A DNA stretch of 50,032 nucleotides from Dokdonella_A sp036518555 (GCF_036518555.1 NZ_DATDMY010000019.1:1-50032); one strand, 5' to 3'; positions 23,510 to 32,671 are shown, counted from the stretch's first letter. Notes: a model not told the origin generated them from the sequence alone. Program-made: numbers and translations.

Positions 23510-25405
23510 TCAGCCCGCGCTGCGCAGCGGCGGGGCGAGCGTGAGGTCGGGCAAGCGGCGGCGGATCGAGGCTTCGATGCCGGCCGCGTCGAGGCCGTCG
23601 CTCGCGAGGAGTTCGTCGCGGCTCGCGTGCTCGAGGAAGCGGTCGGACAGGCCCAGATGCAGCATCGGGACATTCACGCCGTGCGCGGCGAGCGCTTCGG
23701 CGACCGCGCTACCGGCGCCGCCCATGATCGCGTTGTCCTCGACCGTGACGAAGGCCGCGTGCGACTTCGCGAGATCGAGCAGCAGCGCCTCGTCGAGCGG
23801 CTTGACGAAGCGCATGTTGACCAGCGTCGCGTCGAGCGCGTCGGCGACCTTCGAGCACGGTGCGACCATCGCCCCGAACGCGAGCACGGCGATGCCGCGA
23901 CCGCGACGGCGCACGTCCGCCTTGCCGACCGGCAGCGGCAGCAGTTCCTTCGACACCGCGGCGCCGGTGCCGGTGCCGCGCGGATAGCGCACCGCGGCCG
24001 GCCCCGCATGCAGGAAACCGGTCGTGAGCATGCGCCGGCATTCGTCCTCGTCCGCGGGCGCCATCACGACCATGTTCGGGATGCAGCGCAGGTACGAGAG
24101 GTCGAAACTGCCCGCGTGCGTCGCGCCGTCGGGGCCGACGACGCCGGCGCGATCGATCGCGAACAGCACGTCGAGGTCCTGCAGTGCGACGTCGTGGATG
24201 AGCTGGTCGTAGGCGCGCTGCAGGAACGTCGAGTAGATCGCGACGACCGGCTTGGCGCCCTCGCAGGCCATCCCCGCGGCAAGCGTGACCGCGTGCTGCT
24301 CGGCGATGCCGACGTCGAAGTAGCGCTGCGGGAATTCCCGCGAGAAGCGCACCAGGCCCGAACCCTCGCGCATCGCCGGTGTGATGCCGTACAGGCGCTC
24401 GTCCGCGGCGGCCATGTCGCACAGCCAGTCGCCGAAGATCTCGGTGTAGGTCGGCCTGGACACGCCGCCCTTCTTGACGACGCCGGCGTCAGGGTCGAAC
24501 GGACCCACCGCGTGGTATTCGATCTGTTCGCGCTCGGCGGGCGCGTAGCCCTTGCCCTTGGTCGTGATCACGTGCAGCAGCTGCGGGCCCTTGAGGCCCT
24601 TGAGCGTGCGCAAGGTCGAGACGAGTTGCGGCAGGTCGTGACCGTCGATCGGGCCGGTGTAGTGGAAGCCCAGTTCCTCGAACAGCGTGGACGGCACGAA
24701 CATGCCCTTCGCGTGTTCCTCCCAGCGCTTGGCGAAGCGCCACAGGAAACCGCCGCGCTTCATCATCTGCTTGCCACGCTCGCGGATGTTGTTGAGCGTG
24801 CGACTCGCCATCAGGCGCGCGAGCATCTTGGTCAGCGCGCCGACATTCTCGCTGATCGACATCTGGTTGTCGTTGAGGATCACGAGCAGGTCGGGCTCGA
24901 CGTCGCCGCCGTGGTTGAGCGCTTCGAACGCCATGCCCGCGGTCATCGCGCCGTCGCCGATCACGGCGACGACCTTGCGCGGATCGCCTTTGCGTTGCGC
25001 GGCGATCGCCATGCCGAGCGCGGCCGAAATGGACGTGGACGAATGACCGACGCCGAAGGCGTCGTACTCGCTCTCGTCGCGCTTGGGGAACGGCGCGACG
25101 CCGTCCTTCTTCTTCACCGTCGTGATGCGGTCGCGGCGGCCGGTGAGGATCTTGTGCGGATAGCCCTGGTGGCCGACGTCCCAGACGAGCCGATCGACCG
25201 GCGTCTCGTACAGCCAGTGCAGCGCGACGGTGAGCTCGATCACGCCGAGGTTCGCGCCGAAATGCCCGCCCGAGGTCGACACCGACTCGATCAGGTACGC
25301 GCGCAGCTCGCGCGCGACGTCGCCGAGTTCGGATTCGGGGAAGGTGCGCAGGTCCGCCGGGGATTCGATGCGGGCGAGGCGGGGATAGCGCTGCGGGTCG
25401 ATCAT
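23510..25405 (-). CDS. dxs: 1-deoxy-D-xylulose-5-phosphate synthase
   Basis: 631 residues. It condenses pyruvate and glyceraldehyde 3-phosphate with thiamine diphosphate, opening the MEP isoprenoid pathway. Visible are SGGHFGANLGVIELTVALH, DVGHQGYPHKILTGR, GVGHSSTSISAALGMA, the ThDP-binding GDGAMTAGMAFEALNH...NDNQMSIS and the transketolase Glu region DVGIAEQHAVTLAAGMA. The ATG at 25405 gives the conserved start MIDPQRYPRL seen in xanthomonads; a TTG six codons upstream is possible. Being well apart from ispA/xseB it appears to be a single gene here. Confidence 0.96.
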   Translation of the reverse strand: MIDPQRYPRLARIESPADLRTFPESELGDVARELRAYLIESVSTSGGHFGANLGVIELTVALHWLYETPVDRLVWDVGHQGYPHKILTGRRDRITTVKKKDGVAPFPKRDESEYDAFGVGHSSTSISAALGMAIAAQRKGDPRKVVAVIGDGAMTAGMAFEALNHGGDVEPDLLVILNDNQMSISENVGALTKMLARLMASRTLNNIRERGKQMMKRGGFLWRFAKRWEEHAKGMFVPSTLFEELGFHYTGPIDGHDLPQLVSTLRTLKGLKGPQLLHVITTKGKGYAPAEREQIEYHAVGPFDPDAGVVKKGGVSRPTYTEIFGDWLCDMAAADERLYGITPAMREGSGLVRFSREFPQRYFDVGIAEQHAVTLAAGMACEGAKPVVAIYSTFLQRAYDQLIHDVALQDLDVLFAIDRAGVVGPDGATHAGSFDLSYLRCIPNMVVMAPADEDECRRMLTTGFLHAGPAAVRYPRGTGTGAAVSKELLPLPVGKADVRRRGRGIAVLAFGAMVAPCSKVADALDATLVNMRFVKPLDEALLLDLAKSHAAFVTVEDNAIMGGAGSAVAEALAAHGVNVPMLHLGLSDRFLEHASRDELLASDGLDAAGIEASIRRRLPDLTLAPPLRSAG

Positions 25406-25523
25406 GGGGACGCCAGTGTTCAAGCCCTTTATTGTCGGCTACCGGCGTTTTCCGGGCAACAACGGGCCAGTGGACGGCGTCCAGGCGGCGCAACCGGCGC
25501 CTGAACGCGGCCGCGTGGCGGTG

Positions 25524-27404
25524 TCACGCGCGCGAACCGGGCCCGCTGCGGCGCATGCGCAGGTGGCGCGACGTTTCGTTCGCCTCGCGCAGGCGCCGTG
25601 CGTGCGCCGCGAGCAGGTCGCCGCGGGTGAGAATGCCGACCATCGCGTACGGCGCATGCGTCGCGACGACGATCACGCGACCGACGTTCTCGCCGACCAT
25701 GTGGTCGGCCGCTTCGCGCAGGGAATGATCCTCGCGCACGACGATCGGCGCACGCCGCACCATGTCGCCGATGCGATGCATGTCGGGCAGGCGCACGTCG
25801 AGCAGGTCGCGCCGGGTCAGCACGCCGCGTACGCGACCGTCGCCGTCGAGTACCGGGTAACCCTGATGCTGCGCCTCGACCTTGCCGGAGTTGAGCCAAC
25901 GGCGCACGTCGCCGAGCGACTGGTCCGCGTGCAGCGGGACGACCTCGCGCGTGCAGGCCTTGCCCGCGGCGATCTGCTCGAGGAAATCGGCTGCGTACTC
26001 GCTCGGGACGCGCACGCCGCGACGCGCGATCTTCTCGGTCATGATCGTGTTGCGCATGAGCAGCGCGGAAACGAGGTAGGCCGCGGTGCATCCGCCGATC
26101 AGCGGCAGCAGGCCCACCGGCTGGCGCGTGGTTTCGAACGCGAACACGATCGAGGCGAGCAACGCGCGCGAGGCGCCGGCGAAGATCGCCGCCATCCCGA
26201 CCAGGCCGGCGATGCGGGGGTCGACGCCGAGCCGCGGCGCGACCGCCGCGAATGCGATGCCGACCAGCGCACCGAGGGCGCCGCCGATCGTGAACAGCGG
26301 CGCGAGCGTGCCGCCGGACGTGCCGCTGCCGAGCGCGATCGACCAGGACAGGAATTTCATCACGCAGAGCGATCCGAGCACCGCGATGCCGAGGCGGCCG
26401 GCGACGATGTCCTCGATGTTGGTGTAGCCGACGCCGAGCGTGAGCGGCGCGTACCAGCCGATCAGGCCGACCGCGAGGCCGCCGATCGCGGGCCACCACA
26501 TCCAGTGGATCGGCAGCTTCTCGAACAGGTCCTCGATGCCGTAGACGATGCGCGTGGTGGCGACGCTGACGAGGCCGATGAGCGTGCCGAGCGCGACGTA
26601 GAACGCGAGCGCGACGCCACCGGGTTCGGCGAGGGCGGGCATCGGGAATACCGGCGCCGTGCCGACCAGCATGTGCCGCACGCCGGTCGCGACCACGGTC
26701 GCGAGCGCGACGGGAATCAGCGAGCGCGGCTTCAGTTCGAACAGCAGCAGCTCGATCGCGAGGATGATCGCCGACAGCGGCGAACCGAACACCGCGGCCA
26801 TGCCCGCGGCGGCGCCCGACGCGAGCAGGGTCTTGCGTTCGATCGCGGTCACCCGCAGCAACTGGCCGAACAGCGAGCCGAGCGCGCCACCGGTCGCGAT
26901 GATCGGACCCTCCGCGCCGAACGGGCCGCCGGTACCGATCGCGACCGCCGACGACAGCGGCTTCAGGAACGTGATGCGCGGCGGTATCTTCGATTCGTTG
27001 AGCAATACCTGTTCCATCGCCTCCGGGATGCCGTGGCCGCGGATCGCTCGCGAGCCCCATCGTGCCATCGCACCGACCACGAGGCCGCCGACGACGGGAA
27101 CGAGGATGACCCATGCGCCGAGGCGGTGCGCTGCCGGCGACGTGAACGCGGTCGACCAGCGCCCGTAGAACGCGAGGTTCGTGACGAGGCCGATCAGCGC
27201 GGTCAGTAGCTGCGCGACCAGCGCGGCGATCGCGGCGACGAGGCCCGCGACGAAGCTGATCACGAGCACGCGGCGATCGACGAGCGTGGAGCGCCGCGGC
27301 ATGCGCGCGGCATCGAGGCTCGCGCCGAGCGACGGGGCGACCGGCAGCGCGTCGGTGCTCGCGAGCGCCTCGACGCGCGGCGGATGCAGGTTCGATTCGG
27401 TCAT
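25524..27404 (-). CDS. ClC-family chloride channel/antiporter with C-terminal CBS pair
   Basis: 626 residues. Residues ~45-455 are the ClC membrane domain with ion-path motifs GHGIPEA, GAEGP (gating Glu kept) and GSGTSGG. Residues ~490-610 hold two CBS domains that bind nucleotides and gate the pore. At the position equivalent to the internal proton glutamate of E. coli ClcA (second Glu of IIEE), the sequence reads AIELLLFE, so a Leu stands there. This variant is common in a large bacterial subgroup. It may mean altered or no H+ coupling. No strong ribosome site is visible at the ATG; the ~60-residue N-terminal extension is normal for the subgroup. Confidence 0.9.
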   Translation of the reverse strand: MTESNLHPPRVEALASTDALPVAPSLGASLDAARMPRRSTLVDRRVLVISFVAGLVAAIAALVAQLLTALIGLVTNLAFYGRWSTAFTSPAAHRLGAWVILVPVVGGLVVGAMARWGSRAIRGHGIPEAMEQVLLNESKIPPRITFLKPLSSAVAIGTGGPFGAEGPIIATGGALGSLFGQLLRVTAIERKTLLASGAAAGMAAVFGSPLSAIILAIELLLFELKPRSLIPVALATVVATGVRHMLVGTAPVFPMPALAEPGGVALAFYVALGTLIGLVSVATTRIVYGIEDLFEKLPIHWMWWPAIGGLAVGLIGWYAPLTLGVGYTNIEDIVAGRLGIAVLGSLCVMKFLSWSIALGSGTSGGTLAPLFTIGGALGALVGIAFAAVAPRLGVDPRIAGLVGMAAIFAGASRALLASIVFAFETTRQPVGLLPLIGGCTAAYLVSALLMRNTIMTEKIARRGVRVPSEYAADFLEQIAAGKACTREVVPLHADQSLGDVRRWLNSGKVEAQHQGYPVLDGDGRVRGVLTRRDLLDVRLPDMHRIGDMVRRAPIVVREDHSLREAADHMVGENVGRVIVVATHAPYAMVGILTRGDLLAAHARRLREANETSRHLRMRRSGPGSRA

Positions 27405-27450
27405 CTCGGCGGCTGCGCGGAAAACACGCCATGATAACGCCGCGCGGCGC

Positions 27451-28152
27451 TCAGCGTTCCGTGCGCGCGATCATCGTCAACCCGACCAGTCGCGAGACGA
27501 CCAGCGCGAGATACATCACGCCGACGAAGATCTCGAGGCTCGCGAGCGCGCGCGCGAGCGGCGTCAGCGGCATCACGTCGCCGATGCCGGTACTCGACAG
27601 CAGCACGAAGCTGAGGAACAGCAGCTCGGTCCAGGTGCGTGGCGCGAGTGGATTCGCCGCGGCGGCGAAGCTGCCCGGCTGCATCAGCTGGCAGGCGACG
27701 AACACGTAGGCGAACGCCCACGCGAGCAGCGTGAACGTCGCGCCCGCCGCGAACAGCTCGTCGCTCGTCGCGTGTCGATCGGCGAGCATGTAGGCGACGA
27801 GGCAGGCGGCCGCATGGAAGTAGAACAGCGCCTCGAGCATCGCCGACCACGGTGCGAGCCAGGCCTGGCCGTCGAGCGTCGAGACGAGGTTGGACGTGAT
27901 CGCGGGCACGGCGAGCACGAGCGCGACGGCGAGCCGCGCGTGCCCCGCGGTGCGATGGACCATGCGCATCGCGAGCAGCAGCACGATCGCGCCGAACGCG
28001 CCGAACCAGGCGGCGCCGGCAGGAGTCCCCTCGAACGACGGGTAGGCGAGCAGGGCCGCGAGCTGGGCGAGCAGCAGGATCGCCGACGGGTGCCGCCCGA
28101 TTCCGGCGAGCAGGCGCAGGCGCGCGAAGCGCGCGGCGGCTTCGGTCGACAC
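27451..28152 (-). CDS. Six-TM ion channel family protein with non-canonical pore (TGIGD)
   Basis: 233 residues, with about six hydrophobic segments (~24-38, 47-62, 73-89, 105-123, 134-153, 205-226). The loop between the last two is a pore helix and filter WTELLFLSFVLLSSTGIGDV, in which TGIGD replaces the TVGYGD of potassium channels. The layout places it in the ion-channel family, but K+ selectivity is doubtful. It has no cytosolic RCK domain. The start is a GTG three bases after the stop of the HNH gene, so the two are probably co-translated. Confidence 0.78.
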   Translation of the reverse strand: MSTEAAARFARLRLLAGIGRHPSAILLLAQLAALLAYPSFEGTPAGAAWFGAFGAIVLLLAMRMVHRTAGHARLAVALVLAVPAITSNLVSTLDGQAWLAPWSAMLEALFYFHAAACLVAYMLADRHATSDELFAAGATFTLLAWAFAYVFVACQLMQPGSFAAAANPLAPRTWTELLFLSFVLLSSTGIGDVMPLTPLARALASLEIFVGVMYLALVVSRLVGLTMIARTER

Positions 28153-28155
28153 GGG

Positions 28156-28749
28156 CTACTGCGGGCGTCGATCGCGCGGGAGGTGGTTGACGAGGAACTG
28201 CATCTGGTCGGCGAGGATGTTGCGGTTCGACAGGATCAGGTGCTCGACCCAGCTCGGGCGGTACGGCACCGCGAGCAACGGCATGCCTGCCTGCTGCGGC
28301 GTGCGGTTGCCTTTCCTCACGTTGCACGACCAGCACGCGGTGACGACGTTGACCCAGGTGTCGCGTCCGCCCTTGGAAACCGGCACGACGTGGTCGCGCG
28401 TGAGTTCGCCGCGACTGAAATGTTCGCCGCAGTAGAGGCAGAGCATGCGGTCGCGCGCGAACAGCGCGACGTTCGTGAGCGCGGGCGCGGGATCGATCGC
28501 GTGCGGTCGGACGTGACCCGTGCTCGCGACGATCGGGTGGAGGTCGAGCAGGCTCTGTTCGCCGCTGCGCTGGTTGTACCCGCCGTGGATCGTTAGGCAC
28601 GGGTCGCCCAGCGTCCAGGCGACGGCGCCACGCACGTAGAGGCACACCGCGTCCTGCCAGCTCATCCAGTCGAGGATGCGCCCGGTGGAGTCCAGGGACA
28701 GGACGCGGGTACTGTGGATGTCGCCGGAAGCTTTGACTTCCGCAAGCAT
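28156..28749 (-). CDS. HNH endonuclease domain protein
   Basis: 197 residues. The C-terminal half has a zinc-stabilised HNH fold: CLYCGEHFSRGELTRDHVVPVSKGG (two Cys, then the D-H catalytic pair), then VVTACWSCNVRKGNRTP (Cys pair and Asn/His-type helix). The N-terminal ~95 residues contain a conserved-looking SLDSTGRILDWMSWQDAVCLYVRG segment of unknown role, which is widespread in this stand-alone chromosomal HNH family (not a homing nuclease as far as can be seen). The ATG at 28749 has GGAGG nine bases upstream; a start 25 codons earlier lies in the GC-palindrome region. Biological target unknown. Confidence 0.88.
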   Translation of the reverse strand: MLAEVKASGDIHSTRVLSLDSTGRILDWMSWQDAVCLYVRGAVAWTLGDPCLTIHGGYNQRSGEQSLLDLHPIVASTGHVRPHAIDPAPALTNVALFARDRMLCLYCGEHFSRGELTRDHVVPVSKGGRDTWVNVVTACWSCNVRKGNRTPQQAGMPLLAVPYRPSWVEHLILSNRNILADQMQFLVNHLPRDRRPQ

Positions 28750-28786
28750 CGTGACCTCCGTTCTCGTTACGAAAACCGGTGGCAAG

Positions 28787-28804
28787 CCCCCGCCGCGGCG
28801 GGGG
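28787..28804. other. Perfect 18-bp GC palindrome in the HNH gene leader
   Basis: CCCCCGCCG / CGGCGGGGG, perfect and all G or C, 37 bp upstream of the HNH start codon. Could form a very stable hairpin in the 5' leader. No T-run follows, so it is not a classical terminator. Confidence 0.5.
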
Positions 28805-28860
28805 GCGCGGCGAGCATAGAACAAAAGGAGGATGGCAGGAAATTGACGCTTTCGCGACGC

Positions 28861-29352
28861 TCAGTGGACCGGCTTGGCCATGCGCAGCACGTCGATGCCG
28901 AAACCGTGGCGTTCGTACAGCGCGCGGGCGCGCGCATTTCCGGGGAACACGGCCAGCGTCAGGTGGCGACAGCGGTGCGCGCGCGCCCAGGCTTCGGCAT
29001 GCCCGAGCAGGGCCGCGCCGATGCCCTGGCCGTCGAAGCCGGGCGCGACCGCGAGATCGGAGATGTGGCAGTTCTGCGCCGAAGTGAAATAGTCGGTCGC
29101 GGCCTGCAGGTGCAGGAAACCGACCCGCTCGCCGTCCGAGTTCTCGGCGACGAACACGTGCGACCCGGGCGGTTGCTCGAGCAAATGGCGCGCGATGTCG
29201 TTGCGGATGCCCTGCGCGCATTCGCCGCGTCGGCGCCACGGCGGCAGCTCGAACTCGACGAAGCGGCCGATGAGGCCGAGGATGAAATCGTCGTCGTCCG
29301 CGTTGGCGAGGCGGATCGAGAGGTCGGTGCGTGCGTCGGGCGGCGAGGCCAT
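28861..29352 (-). CDS. GNAT-family N-acetyltransferase
   Basis: 163 residues. A single GNAT domain (residues ~11-160). The acetyl-CoA-binding motif A is visible as ISDLAVAPGFDGQGIGAALLGHAEAWA, with the Q/RxxGxG/A signature (DGQGIGAA), and motif B ends FPGNARARALYERHGFG. It transfers acetyl from acetyl-CoA to an amine; the substrate cannot be read from the sequence. The ATG at 29352 gives a short leader before the domain. It lies 111 bp upstream of the HNH gene and may share its transcript. Confidence 0.9.
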   Translation of the reverse strand: MASPPDARTDLSIRLANADDDDFILGLIGRFVEFELPPWRRRGECAQGIRNDIARHLLEQPPGSHVFVAENSDGERVGFLHLQAATDYFTSAQNCHISDLAVAPGFDGQGIGAALLGHAEAWARAHRCRHLTLAVFPGNARARALYERHGFGIDVLRMAKPVH

Positions 29353-29639
29353 GCGGCGATTCGGCGGACGGGCGGCTTCGGCGATGGTACGCCAATGTGG
29401 CGTCGTCGCGCGTGTCGTCGCAACAGGCTGCCTGCTCGAACGCGTCGCCGATCGATGTCAGCGCCTGGCGCGGCGAGCGGACGCGCGTACGCCGGGCCGG
29501 CGGTCGCGCGGCCCTCCGCCTCGTGCCCTTCGACGCCTTCTTGCGCGCCGCGCTCGGGGCGAACCGTCGCGACGCCGACGCAACGTGCATGCTCGAACGC
29601 CGAACCTGGGCCTTCGCCCCGGCCGCCCAGCCCCGCCCT

Positions 29640-31430
29640 TCAACCGAACTGTACGTCGGGCAACTCGAGCAGGTTCGCCGCCCCGCTGCGCATCGCCGCG
29701 GCGTGCGCTTGCGTGCGCGGCAGGATGCGTGCGTAGTAGAAGCGCGCGGTGCTGCGCTTGGCCGCCTTGAAATCGTTTGCGTGGGCGGACGCGTCGGCAG
29801 CCGCGACGCTGCGCGCCCACAGGTAGGCGAGTGCGACGTAGCCGGAATAGAACAGGTAGTCGTAGGCGGCCGCGCCCATTTCCTCCGGGTTCGCGCCCGC
29901 GCGCTTGCCGAGTTCGAGCGTGAGGTCGCCCCATTCCTTCGCTGCCGCGCCGAGCGGCGCGATGAATTCGGCGAGCGCGGCGTCGGCGGCATGCTTCGCG
30001 CAGAACGCGCCGATCTCGGCCAGGAAATGCTTCAGGCCGACACCCTGCAGCTGCATGATCTTGCGGCCGAGCAGGTCGATGGCCTGGATCTGCGTGGTCC
30101 CCTCGTACAGGGTCGTGATGCGGGCGTCGCGCGCGAACTGCTCCATGCCGTGCTCGACGATGAAGCCGTGGCCGCCGAACACCTGCAACGCGTGGTACGT
30201 GCATTCGATCCCGGTCTCGGTGAGCAGTCCCTTGACGATCGGCGTGAGGAACGAGACGAGCGCTTCGGCGCGCTCGCGTTCGGCCGCATCGGTCGAGTGC
30301 TTGGCGATGTCCTCCTGCAGGTACGCATACAGCGCGAGCGCGCGTTCGCCCTCGGCGAACGCCTTTTGCGTGAGCAGCATGCGGCGCACGTCCGGATGCA
30401 CGATCAGCGGATCGGCCGGCTTGTCGGGAAACTTCGGCCCCGACAGCGAACGCATCTGCAGGCGATCGCGCGCATAGGCGAGCGCGTTCTGGTACGCGCG
30501 CTCGGTCAGGCCGAGGCCCTGCAGGCCTACGGCCAGGCGCGCCGTGTTCATCATCGTGAACATCGCGGCGAGCCCCTTGTTCGGCTGGCCGACGAGCCAG
30601 CCTTCGGCACCGTCGAAGTTCATCACGCACGTGACCGAGCCGTGGATGCCCATCTTGTGCTCGATCGAGCCGCACGCGAGCGCGTTGCGCTCGCCGACGC
30701 GCCCGTCCCTGCCCACCTTGAACTTCGGCACGAGGAACAGCGAGATGCCCTTGACGCCCGCAGGCGCGTCCGGCAGCCGCGCGAGCACGAGGTGCAGGAT
30801 GTTGTCGACGAAGTCGTGCTCGCCCGCGGTGATGAAGATCTTCGTGCCGCTGATGCGGTAGCTGCCGTCGCCGGCGGGCTCGGCGCGCGTCTTGAGCAGG
30901 CCGAGGTCCGTGCCGCAATGCGGTTCGGTCAGGCACATCGTCCCGGTCCACGTACCCGCGACGAGCGGCTTGAGGAATACTTCGCGCTGCCAGTCCTCGC
31001 CATGGTGCTCGAGCGCCGACGACGCGCCGTGCGAGAGCATCGGGTAGTTGCCCCACGACAGGTTCGCCGAGTCGACCATCTCCTTGAGCGCCGCACCGAG
31101 CGTCTCGGGCAGGCCCTGGCCGCCGAATTCCGGCGCTGCGGTGAGGCCGATCCAGCCACCGTCGACGTACTTCGCGAACGCGTCCTTGAACCCCGCAGGC
31201 GTGCGCACGCTCCGCGTCGCCTTGTCGTAGCTGCAGCCCTCGGCGTCGCCGCTCTGGTTGAGCGGCGCGAGCACCTGCTCGGCGAACTTCGCCGCCTCTT
31301 CCAGCACGGCGTCGATCACGTCGCGCGTCGCTTCCTGGCAGCCGGGCAGTCGTGCGTAGGTCCTGTCGACCTCGAGCACGTCGTACAACGCAAAACGCAG
31401 GTCGGCGAGCGGGGCTCTGTAACGGCTCAT
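29640..31430 (-). CDS. Acyl-CoA dehydrogenase (large type, with C-terminal extension)
   Basis: 596 residues, the ~600-residue class (DmdC/FadE5-like) rather than the ~380-residue short class. The FAD-binding and substrate core includes MCLTEPHCGTDLG, IFITAGEHDF and GTMCL; the catalytic Glu is in LYEGTTQIQAIDLLGRK. A further ~140-residue helical domain follows (ending RILPRTQAHAAAM). It oxidises an acyl-CoA to the 2-enoyl-CoA, giving electrons to ETF. Chain-length preference cannot be assigned. The lipoprotein gene lies 60 bp upstream on the same strand. Confidence 0.93.
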   Translation of the reverse strand: MSRYRAPLADLRFALYDVLEVDRTYARLPGCQEATRDVIDAVLEEAAKFAEQVLAPLNQSGDAEGCSYDKATRSVRTPAGFKDAFAKYVDGGWIGLTAAPEFGGQGLPETLGAALKEMVDSANLSWGNYPMLSHGASSALEHHGEDWQREVFLKPLVAGTWTGTMCLTEPHCGTDLGLLKTRAEPAGDGSYRISGTKIFITAGEHDFVDNILHLVLARLPDAPAGVKGISLFLVPKFKVGRDGRVGERNALACGSIEHKMGIHGSVTCVMNFDGAEGWLVGQPNKGLAAMFTMMNTARLAVGLQGLGLTERAYQNALAYARDRLQMRSLSGPKFPDKPADPLIVHPDVRRMLLTQKAFAEGERALALYAYLQEDIAKHSTDAAERERAEALVSFLTPIVKGLLTETGIECTYHALQVFGGHGFIVEHGMEQFARDARITTLYEGTTQIQAIDLLGRKIMQLQGVGLKHFLAEIGAFCAKHAADAALAEFIAPLGAAAKEWGDLTLELGKRAGANPEEMGAAAYDYLFYSGYVALAYLWARSVAAADASAHANDFKAAKRSTARFYYARILPRTQAHAAAMRSGAANLLELPDVQFG

Positions 31431-31490
31431 CGTGGTCTCCAGGGCATGGCCGCGCGGAACGCGCGGCGGCGGGCGGCGCGGATGCGCGCG

Positions 31491-31934
31491 TCAGCGATAG
31501 GTGTCCGGCACGCCGGGCACGGGCGTGAGGCGGCTCGCGGTCTCGAACGTGAAGCTCTCGTTCGGCTCGCTCGTCTCGATCGTGCCCTTCAATGCGTAGG
31601 CGATGTCGGTGCCGAACATCGTCTTCGCGGCCGGGCGGAACGTCGTCTCGACCACGTCGCCGTTGTTGCCGACGATGTCGATGTCCGGCGTCGCCTCGAG
31701 CCGGCCGAGTTCCTTGCCGTCGATCGACAGGCCGGCATCGATACGGCGATAGTGCATCGCGAACGTGCTGTAGTTCTGGATGCGCAGGGTGATCTTCCAG
31801 CTGCCGTCCGCCTGCACCGCGAGCTGCTGGATCGATGCGGTCGACGGATGCACCTTGCGCGGCGGGCCGCCGCTGCCGCACGCGGCGAGCAGGCCGGTCA
31901 GGAGCATCGCGGGAAGGGCGTGGCGCGGCAGCAT
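31491..31934 (-). CDS. Lipoprotein with LEA14-type/immunoglobulin-like domain
   Basis: 147 residues. Signal peptide with lipobox LLAAC (Cys at ~19), so it is anchored in the envelope. The mature part alternates short beta strands (WKITLRIQNYSTFAMHYRRIDAGLSIDGKELG), the pattern of Late-embryogenesis-abundant-14/WHy-like beta-sandwich domains common in gammaproteobacterial lipoproteins. Function unknown. GAGGTC lies six bases before the ATG. A 16-bp near-palindrome (31942-31957, TCAAACGA/TCGTTCGA) lies immediately upstream of the ribosome site. Role in the acyl-CoA dehydrogenase transcript below is unclear. Confidence 0.82.
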   Translation of the reverse strand: MLPRHALPAMLLTGLLAACGSGGPPRKVHPSTASIQQLAVQADGSWKITLRIQNYSTFAMHYRRIDAGLSIDGKELGRLEATPDIDIVGNNGDVVETTFRPAAKTMFGTDIAYALKGTIETSEPNESFTFETASRLTPVPGVPDTYR

Positions 31935-32008
31935 GGCGACCTCAAACGATCGTTCGAATCGAATGCCTAGCCTAGCGAATCCGGCTGTCCGCGCCTAGCG
32001 CCGCCGGC

Positions 32009-32671
32009 TCAGCGCACGCGGCGCGCGGCGAAGTCCGCGATCGGCTGCTGCCGAACGACGCGGCCCGCGTCGACGCGCACGACTTCATCGGCGAGCGTCG
32101 CGACCTCGTCCGCGTGGTGGCTCACGAGCACGGTGAACACGCGCAGCTCGTTCCTGAGCCGACGCAGGTGGTCGAGCACCTGCAGCCGCGCCTGCGCGTG
32201 CAGGCCCGTCAACGGCTCGTCGAGCAACAGCGCGCGCGGATCGGACAGCAACGCGCGGCCGATCGCGACGCGCTGGCGTTCCCCGCCCGAAAGGCCGTCG
32301 GGACTCCGCTCGAGCAACGCGCCGAGCCCGAGCAGGTCCACCAGCAGTGCGAACTGGTCCGGCGGCCCGTCGGCGCCGTAAAGCAGGTTGCGCCGCACGC
32401 TCAGGTGCGGAAACAGGCGCCCGTCCTGGAACACGTAACCGATCCTCCGCCGCGACACCGGCACCGACACGCCGCGCGCGGTGTCGAGCAGTACGTCGCC
32501 GTCTATCGCGATGCGACCGGCTTGCGGCGCGAGCAGGCCGGCGATCGCGTTGAGCACGCTCGTCTTGCCCGCGCCCGAGTCGCCGTACAGCGCGAGCGTG
32601 CGCGCATCCGAACGGAACGCGAGGTCGAGTTCGAGATCGGCGCAGGAATGACGCAGCGCAAGTTCGATCAC
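32009..32671 (-). CDS. modC: Molybdate ABC transporter ATP-binding protein, short form
   Basis: 220 residues. Walker A GDSGAGKTS, signature LSGGERQRVA, Walker B ALLLDEPLTGL and switch His in SHHADEV. The protein ends right after the ATPase core; the usual ~130-residue C-terminal MOP/TOBE molybdate-binding domain of ModC (normally ~350 residues) is absent. The GTG at 32671 overlaps the modB stop (GTGA) and follows GGAG; a GTG six codons earlier (32689) is possible. Belongs to the modABC run. Confidence 0.88.
   Translation of the reverse strand: MIELALRHSCADLELDLAFRSDARTLALYGDSGAGKTSVLNAIAGLLAPQAGRIAIDGDVLLDTARGVSVPVSRRRIGYVFQDGRLFPHLSVRRNLLYGADGPPDQFALLVDLLGLGALLERSPDGLSGGERQRVAIGRALLSDPRALLLDEPLTGLHAQARLQVLDHLRRLRNELRVFTVLVSHHADEVATLADEVVRVDAGRVVRQQPIADFAARRVR

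Noticed and set aside
25404..27209. 601-residue plus-strand open frame antisense to the ClC gene
   Set aside because: Its Arg/Asp/Glu-rich translation is a shadow of the ClC codons; no ribosome site or domain.
27401..29992. 863-residue open frame on the minus strand
   Set aside because: It overlies the ion channel, HNH and GNAT genes in another frame; the translation is low-complexity Arg/Pro/Ala as expected for shadow frames in GC-rich DNA.
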